Shown here one piece after another: positions 16,301-25,312 of a DNA stretch of 44,746 nt (its first letter is position 1; each line of letters begins with the position of its first letter). Under the pieces are notes generated by a model. It ran no database searches. It had not been told where the DNA came from and was given only the letters and a program-made list of their open reading frames with translations. The translations under genes were made by a program, and so were the position numbers. This DNA is from Bdellovibrionales bacterium. GTDB lineage: Bacteria; Bdellovibrionota; Bdellovibrionia; Bdellovibrionales; UBA1609. The stretch lies in contig JANQSP010000074.1 in NCBI GenBank assembly GCA_028283955.1, forward strand, positions 1 to 44,746. The letters run 5' to 3'.

Positions 16301-18436
16301 TTAATGAAAAGCTCTGCGACAGACATTTAGTTGTTCTTGTATTTCTCTGTTATTGGGATCCCTCCTAAGTTGTTCCTCCAGTATAAACTTTGTTTGTAAG
16401 AAAAAACCGGATGTATAAGAAAAAGCTTCAATAGACACTCCGGTTTGCCAAACCGGCTCTGTGGATAAAGATACCCCTTTTCTATACATCTTTTTCAAGG
16501 CTTGTAAATGACCTGTCAGGGCGGCTAAATCAGCATAATTTATTCCAGGCAATACTTCACCCCTTAAAAAGCTTTTTGTTACTGAAGAATGGTTGATTAA
16601 CATGTCCATAATACGCAAATGGTCTTTATAATATTCATCATATTTATACAATACACCACCCATTAGAATAGCGGTTACCATGCTATCCCTTATTACAAAC
16701 CCTCTCTCATGAAAAGTGGGATCGGCCCCCTGATCTAATAAATATTGAACTGACTCTACCTGGTTGGAGCGGATGGCTTCACTTAATAAAGAACCCATGG
16801 ATGAATAAAACAGTAAAGAGGAGTCATTCTGGGGAAGCACCGTTGCGTTCATCCTGTTCAGTAAATCAAATTCCCGTATAGTCCTCTGACTCCAATAATC
16901 CTCAGCATAGTACTGATTTCCAAATAACGGTTTTTGTAATATATCTCTTGCTTCTGGATTATTAGAGAATATCCTGTCGATTGTCTGTGTATCACCTCTA
17001 TAAATAGCTTGTATTATTTCTTTTACATCACGGTATTCACTTTTCTCTGTTTTTTCCCCTGTTTTTTCATCAAATAATAATGACGATATTGATACATAAC
17101 GTGTGCTCTCTTCATCTGAAAGCCGGTCCCGTAACATTTGAAACAAAAAGTAATATCTGAGGTAATGCCACATTACATCTCTTTCCTTAGGTGATATTTT
17201 TTCCACCTCCATCCTTTGAAACACTTCAAAAGAAGGTGTGTCCGCCCGGGCATCAAATAAAAACATCAGTGGATCCAAATTAACAACAGTGTCGTATTTA
17301 AACCATACTGCCTTATAATCTTTTGTCATATAGGAGTTGCGCAAACTAACCTGCTGTGGAAAGGGTGCACCATTTTCATGCAAAAATTTAGCAAGTTCAG
17401 GTTTGTTCTGTTCAGCTGCCAATAAAGTTAAAGTTCTTCTTTTCTCGTCCAAAAGATCCATATCCAACCTGTGCTTTTGCTCAAAAAGATATCTTACAGC
17501 CGGGAAAGAAAGATCATCCGCTTTATCCACCGCCTGAAAGACAGGTGTCCAACCTCGAAAATCAGGAAGATTAAAATTAACTTCCGGATGCTTTGATAGA
17601 GCGGATATATAACTCTGAGCTATTTTCCACTCTTTGATTAATGCTGTATGTGAAACAGTCTGTAATAAATAGTTTTGGATATTAACATTCAGACCGGGAA
17701 GCCCTAGCATTCTGTGAAATAATATTGTTCTGTTCGCTTCCACCAATTCATGCAAAACAGAAGTAAAAGGTAAGGTTAATTGACTAATGAAGGATCGAAC
17801 TCTATCTTTGTTTTCTCCAAATTTTTCAAGAAAATCACCAATATAATCCTTATAATCTTTAATATAAACACCAATATCTCTCGCGATATTCCATTCCACC
17901 AGCAACTTCAATAACTCTTCTTCAGGAATGTTCTTATATAGTGCAAACAAAAACAAATTAAGTTTTTCAAAATTGTCATAACCATAGTGACTAGCAAAAG
18001 CTATGAGCCTTTCTGCTGTAACAGGTTCGCGTGGATTAAATAAAAAACTTACGTCTTCAAATGATTTCTCTTCGGTTGGCTGAATGACATCGTTTTTGTT
18101 TTCAAATTTCCCTCTTTTCTGTAGTATCACTATTGGCAGCTCTGTAAAATACCATTGATGAAATAGTTGAATGTATCTATAACTTTCCCGTTTTGACGAA
18201 TCCTCCCTACTCGCATTCCACATTTCCTGAGGGGACAAAATAGAACCTGATACCTGAGAATCAACACTCTTTATATACCTTTCAGTATTGGAAATAACAA
18301 TCTTGTTATTATCATCAACTTGGATAAAAACAGATAAAGGAGGTGATTTAAATTCACCGGATGGTAACTTATTTTCGGCAAAACTAAAGTAAGGCAACAA
18401 AGAGAAAAGCGAGAAAGTGGCAATCAGTTGTAACAT
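16301..18436 (-). CDS. Large secreted/periplasmic ankyrin-repeat protein
   Basis: The 711-residue protein has a signal peptide (residues 1-20, ending FSFA). Degenerate ankyrin units appear around 293-357 (GWTPVFQAVDKADD, TLTLLAAEQNKPELAKFLHENGA), 548-575 (LLSEAIRSNQVESVQYLLDQGADP) and 615-650 (YADLAALTGHLQALKKMYRKG). The rest is helical and has no recognisable domain. No membrane helix follows the signal peptide, so it is probably periplasmic, surface or secreted. Ankyrin arrays bind proteins; the target is unknown. It is the last of four same-strand genes after the M16 peptidases. The first 797 bases of the window encode a similar shorter protein. Confidence 0.8.
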   Translation of the reverse strand: MLQLIATFSLFSLLPYFSFAENKLPSGEFKSPPLSVFIQVDDNNKIVISNTERYIKSVDSQVSGSILSPQEMWNASREDSSKRESYRYIQLFHQWYFTELPIVILQKRGKFENKNDVIQPTEEKSFEDVSFLFNPREPVTAERLIAFASHYGYDNFEKLNLFLFALYKNIPEEELLKLLVEWNIARDIGVYIKDYKDYIGDFLEKFGENKDRVRSFISQLTLPFTSVLHELVEANRTILFHRMLGLPGLNVNIQNYLLQTVSHTALIKEWKIAQSYISALSKHPEVNFNLPDFRGWTPVFQAVDKADDLSFPAVRYLFEQKHRLDMDLLDEKRRTLTLLAAEQNKPELAKFLHENGAPFPQQVSLRNSYMTKDYKAVWFKYDTVVNLDPLMFLFDARADTPSFEVFQRMEVEKISPKERDVMWHYLRYYFLFQMLRDRLSDEESTRYVSISSLLFDEKTGEKTEKSEYRDVKEIIQAIYRGDTQTIDRIFSNNPEARDILQKPLFGNQYYAEDYWSQRTIREFDLLNRMNATVLPQNDSSLLFYSSMGSLLSEAIRSNQVESVQYLLDQGADPTFHERGFVIRDSMVTAILMGGVLYKYDEYYKDHLRIMDMLINHSSVTKSFLRGEVLPGINYADLAALTGHLQALKKMYRKGVSLSTEPVWQTGVSIEAFSYTSGFFLQTKFILEEQLRRDPNNREIQEQLNVCRRAFH

Positions 18437-18475
18437 AGAAGGTGAATAATAAAAATTTTAATAAAAAATGCAATA

Positions 18476-18500
18476 AAAAAATACAAGAAATGTATTTTTT
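18476..18500. other. AT-rich inverted repeat between M16 and ankyrin genes
   Basis: AAAAAATACA (18476-18485) and TGTATTTTTT (18491-18500) are perfect inverted arms around five bases. The stem is weak but has A and T runs on both sides, so it may act as a weak bidirectional terminator. Confidence 0.35.
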
Positions 18501-18536
18501 ATAGGCTATATACTATAGAAATACAAGTGTAAAAAA

Positions 18537-19958
18537 CTATAAAAAAGCTTTATAACTTTTTATAGTAACAGGCTCAAAATCCTTTAGTTGAGATTTTATG
18601 TAATCAGCATGGGTAAGAATTAAAATTTTAAGATGATGAGGTTGAAAGTGCTTTTTAATTATAGTGTTTACTGTATTTAGAGTTAAAGCTGATAGTTTTT
18701 TAAAATACCCCTCAGCATAAACATAAGGTATATTCTGGCTGTTAAGGTGCATAAGGTAATATGCAAAACTATCAGCGGAAGAAACACCTGTAATAAACTG
18801 ATTTTTTAACAGCTGCTTGGCCTTTTTTAATTCTTCTGTGGTAATACCTTCCTTATAAAAGTTTTCCAATACACCTATTATCTCCAGTAAAGCATTACCA
18901 ACTTTATCATTGCGTACAGCCAAACCCATTTTAAAAGCCCCCAATTCCCTATTAGCGGAAAGATAAGACGAAATACTATATGTCAATCCCTTTTGTACAC
19001 GTATACGGTTCATAAGGTGGGAACTAAAACTCCCTCCTAAAATAACATTGGCCACTTTTGCAGCAAGATAATCAGGATGTGAGCGATTTAAAGAAGTATA
19101 CCCTATTCTGATTTCAGACTGAATAGCGGCTACATTATCAACAAGTAATACTTCTGTTTTTTTAACAGCCGGAATAACTGAAGCAGAAACCTGTTTGCCT
19201 GTCTTATTTTCCGGAAGAGCCGGTTTCCATTTTCCAAAAGAGGATTCCAGCTTTTGAATAATATCATTTGGAAATTGACCGGATACACTTAATACCGCTT
19301 TTTCAGGTATAAAGTAACTATTATAAAAGCTTCTAACATCCTCTAATGTGATGTTTTTAAGACCTTTTAAATTTCCATTTTGATAATAACCATAGGGGTG
19401 AGATTCATAGAGATATTTATTAAATACTCTGCTTGAATAAAAGGAAAAGTCTTCTGTACTTCTTTCTACCCAATTAATAGCTTTTTTTCTGGCTCTTTCA
19501 AACTCCTCTTTTGAGAATGCAGGTTGTGTAATAATTTTAGAAAATATATCCAAAATATCTTTATCCAGCCAGGAAAGGGTGTCCACCGAAAAAGAAACGG
19601 AATCTTTATCCAGATTGTATAAAAAAGAGGTACCAAGAAGCTCTAAATTTTCAGCTACTTGTGTTGCTGAAAAATCTTTTGAGCCTTTATCAATAAGTTC
19701 ACTTAATAAAGACATAAGACCTTGCTTATCTTCAGGGTCCACACTGGAACCCTCTTTAAACATAATAGATAAAGATAGATATGGCAGGTTATCCTCCACC
19801 AATAGAACCTCTAAACCATTAGAAAGCGTCTTTCTTGTAAATGTATAGGGTCGATAGCTGTCTATTTCATTCATGGTTATGTCCTTCCAAAAACAATAAA
19901 AAACAACTGAACTAACAATGATTAACAGTACTGGAAAAATATATAATTGTTTTTTCAT
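18537..19958 (-). CDS. M16-family peptidase homologue lacking the zinc motif
   Basis: The 473-residue protein has an N-terminal membrane anchor or signal (about 5-23). It shows the M16 (pitrilysin/processing peptidase) fold signatures LSNGLEVLLVEDN, NYWV-type helix segments, GQF and the C-terminal NVILGGSFSSHLMNRIRVQKGLTYSI. The inverse zinc motif HxxEH is replaced: where it should stand the sequence reads GLMSLLSE (83-87 are S-L-L-S-E). It is therefore the non-catalytic partner, comparable to the alpha subunit of two-subunit M16B peptidases. The active partner precedes it by 99 bases. Together they probably form a periplasmic or membrane-facing heterodimer. Confidence 0.88.
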   Translation of the reverse strand: MKKQLYIFPVLLIIVSSVVFYCFWKDITMNEIDSYRPYTFTRKTLSNGLEVLLVEDNLPYLSLSIMFKEGSSVDPEDKQGLMSLLSELIDKGSKDFSATQVAENLELLGTSFLYNLDKDSVSFSVDTLSWLDKDILDIFSKIITQPAFSKEEFERARKKAINWVERSTEDFSFYSSRVFNKYLYESHPYGYYQNGNLKGLKNITLEDVRSFYNSYFIPEKAVLSVSGQFPNDIIQKLESSFGKWKPALPENKTGKQVSASVIPAVKKTEVLLVDNVAAIQSEIRIGYTSLNRSHPDYLAAKVANVILGGSFSSHLMNRIRVQKGLTYSISSYLSANRELGAFKMGLAVRNDKVGNALLEIIGVLENFYKEGITTEELKKAKQLLKNQFITGVSSADSFAYYLMHLNSQNIPYVYAEGYFKKLSALTLNTVNTIIKKHFQPHHLKILILTHADYIKSQLKDFEPVTIKSYKAFL

Positions 19959-20057
19959 GTTTATCTTAATTATAGCTTGTTATAAATTATTATGATCTTT
20001 TACCTGATTTTTCATTAGTTCATTTTATTTCAAACCATATCTTTCCCAATAATTACG

Positions 20058-21536
20058 TTATTGTCTGTCATCATTTGGCAGGAGTGCCACTTCAAATATT
20101 TGCTCAGGTGAAAGGTACAGGTTGGCCTGAGTCTTTATTGTTTGAGCTGTCACCTTCTCATACCTTTCCAAATCCCTGAATAATTCCTTATAATCTTCAA
20201 AATAGGCTTCATTTACAGACAAGGCATTTGCTTTTCCGGAAAGAGACTTTACCGTTGATACATACTCATTCATTATAGAACGAGTGCTCTTTAATAACTC
20301 TTTCTTACTCACTTCAGTTAAATGCACTTTTTTCATTTCAGACAAAAATAATTGTTTTATTTTTTTTAAATCTCCATCGGGAACCATTTTTATAAAAATA
20401 AAAAATACCCCTTCATCTTTGAGATCGTAATAGAAACCACCTACCGATAGAGCCAGTTTATGTTTATACACAAGTAATTGATGTAAGCGGCTTGACTCAC
20501 CACTAACTAAAATACGGTTTAACACTCCTAAAGAATAAGTTCCATCTTCACCTGCTTTTGGCCCTTTGTATGCAAAAGCCAAAGTAGGAGCGTGAATAGC
20601 TCTTTTTATTTTTACTTTTTTCTTTTTTGTTTTAGCTTGCTTATGGTTGGAAACAGAACTGTTTATTTGAGAAGGCTTAAGAACTCCATAATACTTTTGA
20701 ATCCATTTTTTGGTTTCTTTTATATTAAAATCCCCTGTTATAATTAAAACAGAGTTATTTGGGGCATAATAAGACTTGTAAAATTTTTTACAGTCCTCCA
20801 AAGTCATGACTTCCAAGTCCTTCATCCAACCTATGACAGGCCTTCCATAAGGATGAGCTGAAAATAGGAGGTTCATTATAGGTTCAAAAAAATCATTAGG
20901 ATTATTATCCGTGCTCATTCTTCGCTCTTCTTTCACCACCTCTCTCTCCTTGTCAAAATTACTTTGAGTCAACTGAAGAGTCTTTAATCTTTCCGCTTCC
21001 ATCTCTAAAACCATCTCCAGTTTATGGCTGGGTAAGATGACTTCATATGCCGTATAATCTCTTGACGTAAAAGCATTATTTCTGGCACCTATGGACTCCA
21101 ATTTTTCCTCATATTCTTCACCGGTATATTTTTCAGTACCTTTAAACATCATATGTTCAAATAAGTGAGCCAAGCCTGTTTTTCCCTCTTCTTCATCTTT
21201 GGAGCCTACCTTTACCAATAATTGATGATAAATCTGGGGGATACGCTGATCCTGGTGTAGTAAGACTGTCATACCGTTCTTAAGAAAATATTTTTCCACT
21301 TGAAAATTAATAATAGATTTTTTTTTATTTTTCATTTTGAAAGCCTTATCTCCGACTGCACCAGTTGCGTTTTTCACTATATAATGAACCTTGGTTTTGT
21401 TTAAGTGAACAGAGTTCACCTGCTGCACACTTTTTTTTTCACCTGTTGAATAGCCTCCGGAATGAATCAAACTTAAAGCCAATATAAGAACTACAGGCAC
21501 AGTAAAAGAAAATGGAAACAGATCTGATTTTTTCAT
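20058..21536 (-). CDS. M16-family zinc metallopeptidase (catalytic)
   Basis: The 492-residue protein has an N-terminal hydrophobic segment (about 8-25) and the complete inverse zinc motif HLFEH (124-128) in GLAHLFEHMMFKG. The downstream Glu (about 204) lies in VVKEERR. The FLKNGMTVLLHQDQRIP start of the domain and the C-terminal LNRILVSGESSRLHQLLVYK are also family features. M16B enzymes degrade or process peptides within a closed chamber. It pairs with the degenerate homologue encoded next. A Lys-rich spacer (about 60-75) separates the anchor from the catalytic domain. Confidence 0.93.
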   Translation of the reverse strand: MKKSDLFPFSFTVPVVLILALSLIHSGGYSTGEKKSVQQVNSVHLNKTKVHYIVKNATGAVGDKAFKMKNKKKSIINFQVEKYFLKNGMTVLLHQDQRIPQIYHQLLVKVGSKDEEEGKTGLAHLFEHMMFKGTEKYTGEEYEEKLESIGARNNAFTSRDYTAYEVILPSHKLEMVLEMEAERLKTLQLTQSNFDKEREVVKEERRMSTDNNPNDFFEPIMNLLFSAHPYGRPVIGWMKDLEVMTLEDCKKFYKSYYAPNNSVLIITGDFNIKETKKWIQKYYGVLKPSQINSSVSNHKQAKTKKKKVKIKRAIHAPTLAFAYKGPKAGEDGTYSLGVLNRILVSGESSRLHQLLVYKHKLALSVGGFYYDLKDEGVFFIFIKMVPDGDLKKIKQLFLSEMKKVHLTEVSKKELLKSTRSIMNEYVSTVKSLSGKANALSVNEAYFEDYKELFRDLERYEKVTAQTIKTQANLYLSPEQIFEVALLPNDDRQ

Positions 21537-21634
21537 GTTTTAAAATTTTCTATACACATTTTCTTTAACCAGAGTTGTTTAAAACAGCTCAATTTATCGG
21601 TATAAAGCATCAATTTTATTCTTTAATTATATAT

Positions 21635-22165
21635 TTAGAGTGTCTGATAATCCTCTACAGATCCAATTAAGTCAATATACTCTTTGGAACAAGGGGAAAC
21701 AGGGTTGATTTGGGGGGTAAGAAGACCACCTATACCACTGATATTATAATGAGCCGGATTCTTAAGCACAACACTTAAGGGTCTCACGGAAGTACATCCA
21801 CTTGACTCACACACACCCACTGAAACAGGAAAAGCCTCTTTTGGTATTTTTACACACTCCCCTTCGACTTTTACGTCCATAATAACATATTGCAACTCAA
21901 CTGAGCTGTATTTTGTCGGGGGTATAATATAATTTTCACCGGTATTGATACTGCTCAATTGGATATACACAGGATTTGCATTTTGATGGTTTTGAAAGTC
22001 ATTAGTGACAGTATAAAACTGCCCTTCATTTCCGGAAAGCTCACGTGCTAAACCGTCGCTTTCCTCTGCAGGGGCGTCAGTGGAAGACAGTTCTTCAGAT
22101 ACGCCACAGGAGTTCAGCAGAAAAAAAACAAAACTTAAAAACAGAACACAATTTCTAAAAGTCAT
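21635..22165 (-). CDS. Predicted lipoprotein, unknown function
   Basis: A 176-residue protein starts with a lipoprotein signal peptide, LLNSC with Cys20 as the lipidation site. The mature part is acidic near the start (EELSSTDAPAEESDG), then beta-rich, with five further Cys (EGECVK, VGVCESSGC, SPCSK). I recognise no family. It lies 98 bases upstream of the M16 pair on the same strand and may be transcribed with it, which would suggest an envelope role. Divergent from the dihydroorotase gene. Confidence 0.7.
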   Translation of the reverse strand: MTFRNCVLFLSFVFFLLNSCGVSEELSSTDAPAEESDGLARELSGNEGQFYTVTNDFQNHQNANPVYIQLSSINTGENYIIPPTKYSSVELQYVIMDVKVEGECVKIPKEAFPVSVGVCESSGCTSVRPLSVVLKNPAHYNISGIGGLLTPQINPVSPCSKEYIDLIGSVEDYQTL

Positions 22166-22330
22166 ATTTTACCCTCAATATAACAAACGCATCTGAAATA
22201 TCAGGATAGACTTTTTTTTTATTATATGCAAGGATTAATGATAGCCTTTTTTATTAAATTGTGAAATATTAGGTTATTCACTACTCTATCTTATCACAAG
22301 TGGATGAGAGATTAACCACAACAGGTAAAT

Positions 22331-23674
22331 ATGCATTTTGATATAATTATAAAAAACGGTGTTGCTTTACTCTCCCACCCTGAAGACCCTTATAGTTTAG
22401 TGGAGGAAACCACGGATATAGGTATCTCCCAAGGTTATATTACGAAAATAGGCTCTTTGGGAAAGAGCAGTGCAAAATACATCTTTGACGCAAAAACGTT
22501 ATATGTTTTACCGGGGCTTATTGATACTCAGGTGCATTTTCGTGAACCGGGAATGGAGCACAAAGAAAATATTGAGTCCGGCAGCCGGTCAGCTCTCTTG
22601 GGTGGCATTACCGCTTTTTTTGATATGCCCAACACTTTTCCTCCTACCACTACTGAAGAAGCTTTAAATAAAAAGTTAAAAATAGCTGAGCAAACATCTT
22701 GGTGTGATTTTGCATTTTTTGCGGGAGCTTCACCGGAAAATATACATGAGCTTTCAAGGCTCGCAAGCAATAAACATTGTTGTGGAGTAAAGATTTTTAT
22801 GGGTAGCTCCACAGGTTCTTTGCTTTTACATGAAGAAGAAAAACTGGATTATGTCCTGAAAACCATATCCAAAAAAATAGCCGTCCATAGTGAAGATGAA
22901 AACCGCTTGAGAGAAAGAAAACACATAGTTACCTCTCAACCCGGAAAGGTCCATTTACACCCTGTTTGGAGAGACCCCGAATGTGCCCTTAACTCCACTA
23001 AACAAATTGTTGAGTTGGCTCAAAAACATCATAAACAAATACATATTCTCCATATTACTACAGAAGAGGAAATACAGTACCTGTCTCAACATAAAAATAC
23101 AGCTACAGTAGAGGTCACCCCCCAGCATCTTACTCTTATGGCTCCTGAATGTTATGACAAGTTCGGCACTTTGGCTCAGATGAACCCTCCTATTCGTGAA
23201 GAAAGACATTGTAAAGCCCTCTGGCAGGGTATTCAGTCCGGTACGGTTACCATGTTGGGGTCTGACCATGCACCACACAGTCTGCAAGAGAAACAAAAGA
23301 CATATCCTGACTCACCAGCGGGTATGCCCGGGACACAAACCATGCTTACTTTAATGTTAAATCATGTAAATGAACAAAAATTGAGTTTAAAAAGACTAAC
23401 AGAATTACTGGCTGTCAACCCTCACCGATATTATAGTATAGAAAAGCAGGGCCTCATTAAAGAAGGGTTTAAAGCCAATATCACTATTGTGGATTTGAAA
23501 AAAAGGAGAAAAATAACTCAAGAATGGCTAGCCTCCAAGTGCGGATGGTCTCCATTTGAAAATAAAGAAACAACAGGCTGGCCTTTAGCCGTCCTGCTTA
23601 ACGGAGAATGGGCTATGAGAGAAGACCAGATTATCGGCGCCTCTAAGGGAAAACCGATGTCTTTCTTGCCCTGA
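22331..23674 (+). CDS. pyrC: Dihydroorotase, class I type
   Basis: Dihydroorotase closes carbamoyl-aspartate to dihydroorotate in pyrimidine synthesis. The 447-residue protein has the amidohydrolase landmarks: LPGLIDTQVHFREPG, DMPNT, the carboxylated Lys position GVKIFMGSS (Lys154), AVHSEDE (His186), ILHIT (His241) and LGSDHAPH (Asp312). The first His of the usual HxH pair is Gln67 (Q-V-H). I recall this variant from alphaproteobacterial dihydroorotases, so it is probably not inactivating. It stands alone; pyrD is 11 kb downstream. A related amidohydrolase function such as hydantoinase or allantoinase is less likely. Confidence 0.85.
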   Translation: MHFDIIIKNGVALLSHPEDPYSLVEETTDIGISQGYITKIGSLGKSSAKYIFDAKTLYVLPGLIDTQVHFREPGMEHKENIESGSRSALLGGITAFFDMPNTFPPTTTEEALNKKLKIAEQTSWCDFAFFAGASPENIHELSRLASNKHCCGVKIFMGSSTGSLLLHEEEKLDYVLKTISKKIAVHSEDENRLRERKHIVTSQPGKVHLHPVWRDPECALNSTKQIVELAQKHHKQIHILHITTEEEIQYLSQHKNTATVEVTPQHLTLMAPECYDKFGTLAQMNPPIREERHCKALWQGIQSGTVTMLGSDHAPHSLQEKQKTYPDSPAGMPGTQTMLTLMLNHVNEQKLSLKRLTELLAVNPHRYYSIEKQGLIKEGFKANITIVDLKKRRKITQEWLASKCGWSPFENKETTGWPLAVLLNGEWAMREDQIIGASKGKPMSFLP

Positions 23675-23734
23675 TTATTTTTATAGAATCAAATAGATTT
23701 AAATATTAAAATAAAACAATTTTGATATAAAAAA

Positions 23735-24403
23735 ATGAAATGTTTTTTTATCTTTATAATCTCTTTATCTTTAACTTTTTTATTTAATAAAAAAGCGGAA
23801 GCAAAAGATAATTACTCCATACCTCTTATATCCCCTTATCCTGTATCTGCAAACATATCAGACACAGAGTTTTCCAATTATCCTTTCTTAGTTACTAAAA
23901 ATAATTATTATAACAAAGCAAAAAAATACTTTATCCATCGTAAAAGACCCCTTCATCATTTTTTAGATATAGGGGTCGGGGCCACTTTGATTGAATCCTT
24001 TTACCCTTTTGAAATGACAGCTTATCCTTTTTTTGCTTATATTAACTACAGACGGGAAAGATGGGGTAAAACTAAAATACCTGTAATTTTTTCTGTTCAA
24101 TATGAAGCTCTTTTTAATAAAAACAGCCCACACAGAATACATACTTTGGTGGGAATAAGGTATCCCAACACCCATGATCTCACTCCATTTCACGTTGAAC
24201 TTCTGTCCGGAGCTTCTCTTCCTCTCAAGCCTATTACAAAACAAGACGGCCTCGCCATGGAGTTTCGATTGTTATTTACCCATATTATTGGCCCTAAAAC
24301 CTCTACAAACAGGCTTTATTTTCAATGGGGGGCCAAAGCCCGATTAAAACAACAATTTCAATCCGGCTTGATAATTCAAATGGGATTAGACAATCATTTA
24401 TAA
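23735..24403 (+). CDS. Secreted, probably barrel-like protein of unknown function
   Basis: The 222-residue protein starts with a signal peptide (about 1-24, ending AEA). Its remaining sequence alternates polar and hydrophobic residues with many Tyr, Phe and Arg (LDIGVGATLIESFYPFEM, FFAYINYRRERWG, LIIQMGLDNHL), which suggests beta strands of an outer-membrane barrel. No family is recognised. It follows pyrC by 60 bases and precedes nusB by 44 bases in the same direction, so it may be the first gene of the nusB group. Confidence 0.65.
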   Translation: MKCFFIFIISLSLTFLFNKKAEAKDNYSIPLISPYPVSANISDTEFSNYPFLVTKNNYYNKAKKYFIHRKRPLHHFLDIGVGATLIESFYPFEMTAYPFFAYINYRRERWGKTKIPVIFSVQYEALFNKNSPHRIHTLVGIRYPNTHDLTPFHVELLSGASLPLKPITKQDGLAMEFRLLFTHIIGPKTSTNRLYFQWGAKARLKQQFQSGLIIQMGLDNHL

Positions 24404-24447
24404 ATACTACCATTATCTTATATACTCGTATAAAACAGGCTTTAATT

Positions 24448-24843
24448 ATGAAGAAAAATGAAAAAAGCCAAGCAAGAGAAATAGCTTTAAAAATTCTATA
24501 TGGCCAGGAGTTTAATAAGGAAAAAATAGATCTCTCAATAAAAGAAACAACATATAATTATGTAAATCAATTGTTGGAAGGAATAAAAGAGAACCAGGAT
24601 AAAATTGATAACCTTATTAAAAACACAAGCCAATCATGGACAATAGAGAGGATATCTTTAATAGATTTAAATATTATGAGAATGGCTGTTTATGAAATGC
24701 TGTACTCCTCCCCTCCTGTTCCGTTTAAAGTGTGTATTGATGAAGCTATAAAAATAGCTAAAACTTACGGTACTGAAGGTTCTGCAAAATTCATTAATGG
24801 TAATTTAGATACAATATCAAAAAAAATCCAAACAGGCTCTTAA
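24448..24843 (+). CDS. nusB: Transcription antitermination factor NusB
   Basis: NusB binds boxA RNA with NusE and keeps rRNA transcription from terminating. The 131-residue protein has the family pattern SQAREIALKILYGQEF at the start, then WTIERISLIDLNIMRMAVYEML and VCIDEAIKIAKTYGTEGSAKFINGNLD. I chose the ATG at 24448 because it fits the family N-terminus. An in-frame ATG at 24325 would extend it by 41 unrelated residues into the preceding gene. Its stop codon abuts the next start. Confidence 0.94.
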   Translation: MKKNEKSQAREIALKILYGQEFNKEKIDLSIKETTYNYVNQLLEGIKENQDKIDNLIKNTSQSWTIERISLIDLNIMRMAVYEMLYSSPPVPFKVCIDEAIKIAKTYGTEGSAKFINGNLDTISKKIQTGS

Positions 24844-25293
24844 ATGGCTGAAGGCTTACAACTTATAACTTATTCTCAAGCTTTGAAACAGGGAACAGAT
24901 CTTTGGGTTATAAGTGACGCTCAAAACAGCTCATGGCCCTCTAAAATAGACTGGTACCTTTGCTTTCAAATGAAAAAAAATAAGTTAAATTGTTTTGAAG
25001 CATCTGTCTCGCAAATACAATCACTTATAAAAAAATATAAATTATCCTCTTTTCAATGGAAAGCACCTCAGCCTCTGCCTGTTTTGATAGAAAGTTCATC
25101 CCACTTACCCAATCTATGGACCTTGAAACTCACTTATAGTGAAGAATGGATCAACAGAATATATGATATATGGTGTTCCTTAAATCAGCCAAAACTACGT
25201 ATTTTTGTACCACAACCAATAAAAAAAGAAAAAATAATAGAAAAATGGGAAGAACATGCAAAAAATAATTTAATCCAGTATATAATGGAATAA
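24844..25293 (+). CDS. Hypothetical protein coupled to nusB
   Basis: A 149-residue protein starts at the base directly after the nusB stop codon, so translation coupling is likely. It has no signal peptide or membrane segment. Visible features are many Trp (DLWVISD, SSWPSKIDWYLCF, SFQWKAP, WTLKL) and a Lys-rich C-terminus. I recognise no family. It precedes the PEP-synthase/PPDK regulator by 19 bases. Its fixed position suggests a cytoplasmic role connected to one of the neighbours, but nothing more can be said. Confidence 0.75.
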   Translation: MAEGLQLITYSQALKQGTDLWVISDAQNSSWPSKIDWYLCFQMKKNKLNCFEASVSQIQSLIKKYKLSSFQWKAPQPLPVLIESSSHLPNLWTLKLTYSEEWINRIYDIWCSLNQPKLRIFVPQPIKKEKIIEKWEEHAKNNLIQYIME

Positions 25294-25312
25294 ATATTAT
25301 TTTATAAACACT

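Noticed and set aside
18537-19958. M16 homologue as a pseudogene
   Set aside because: The frame is full length with conserved fold signatures; loss of HxxEH is the normal state of the non-catalytic subunit in M16 pairs.
24325-24447. N-terminal extension of nusB
   Set aside because: It overlaps the preceding gene and is not part of the NusB family; the ATG at 24448 fits.
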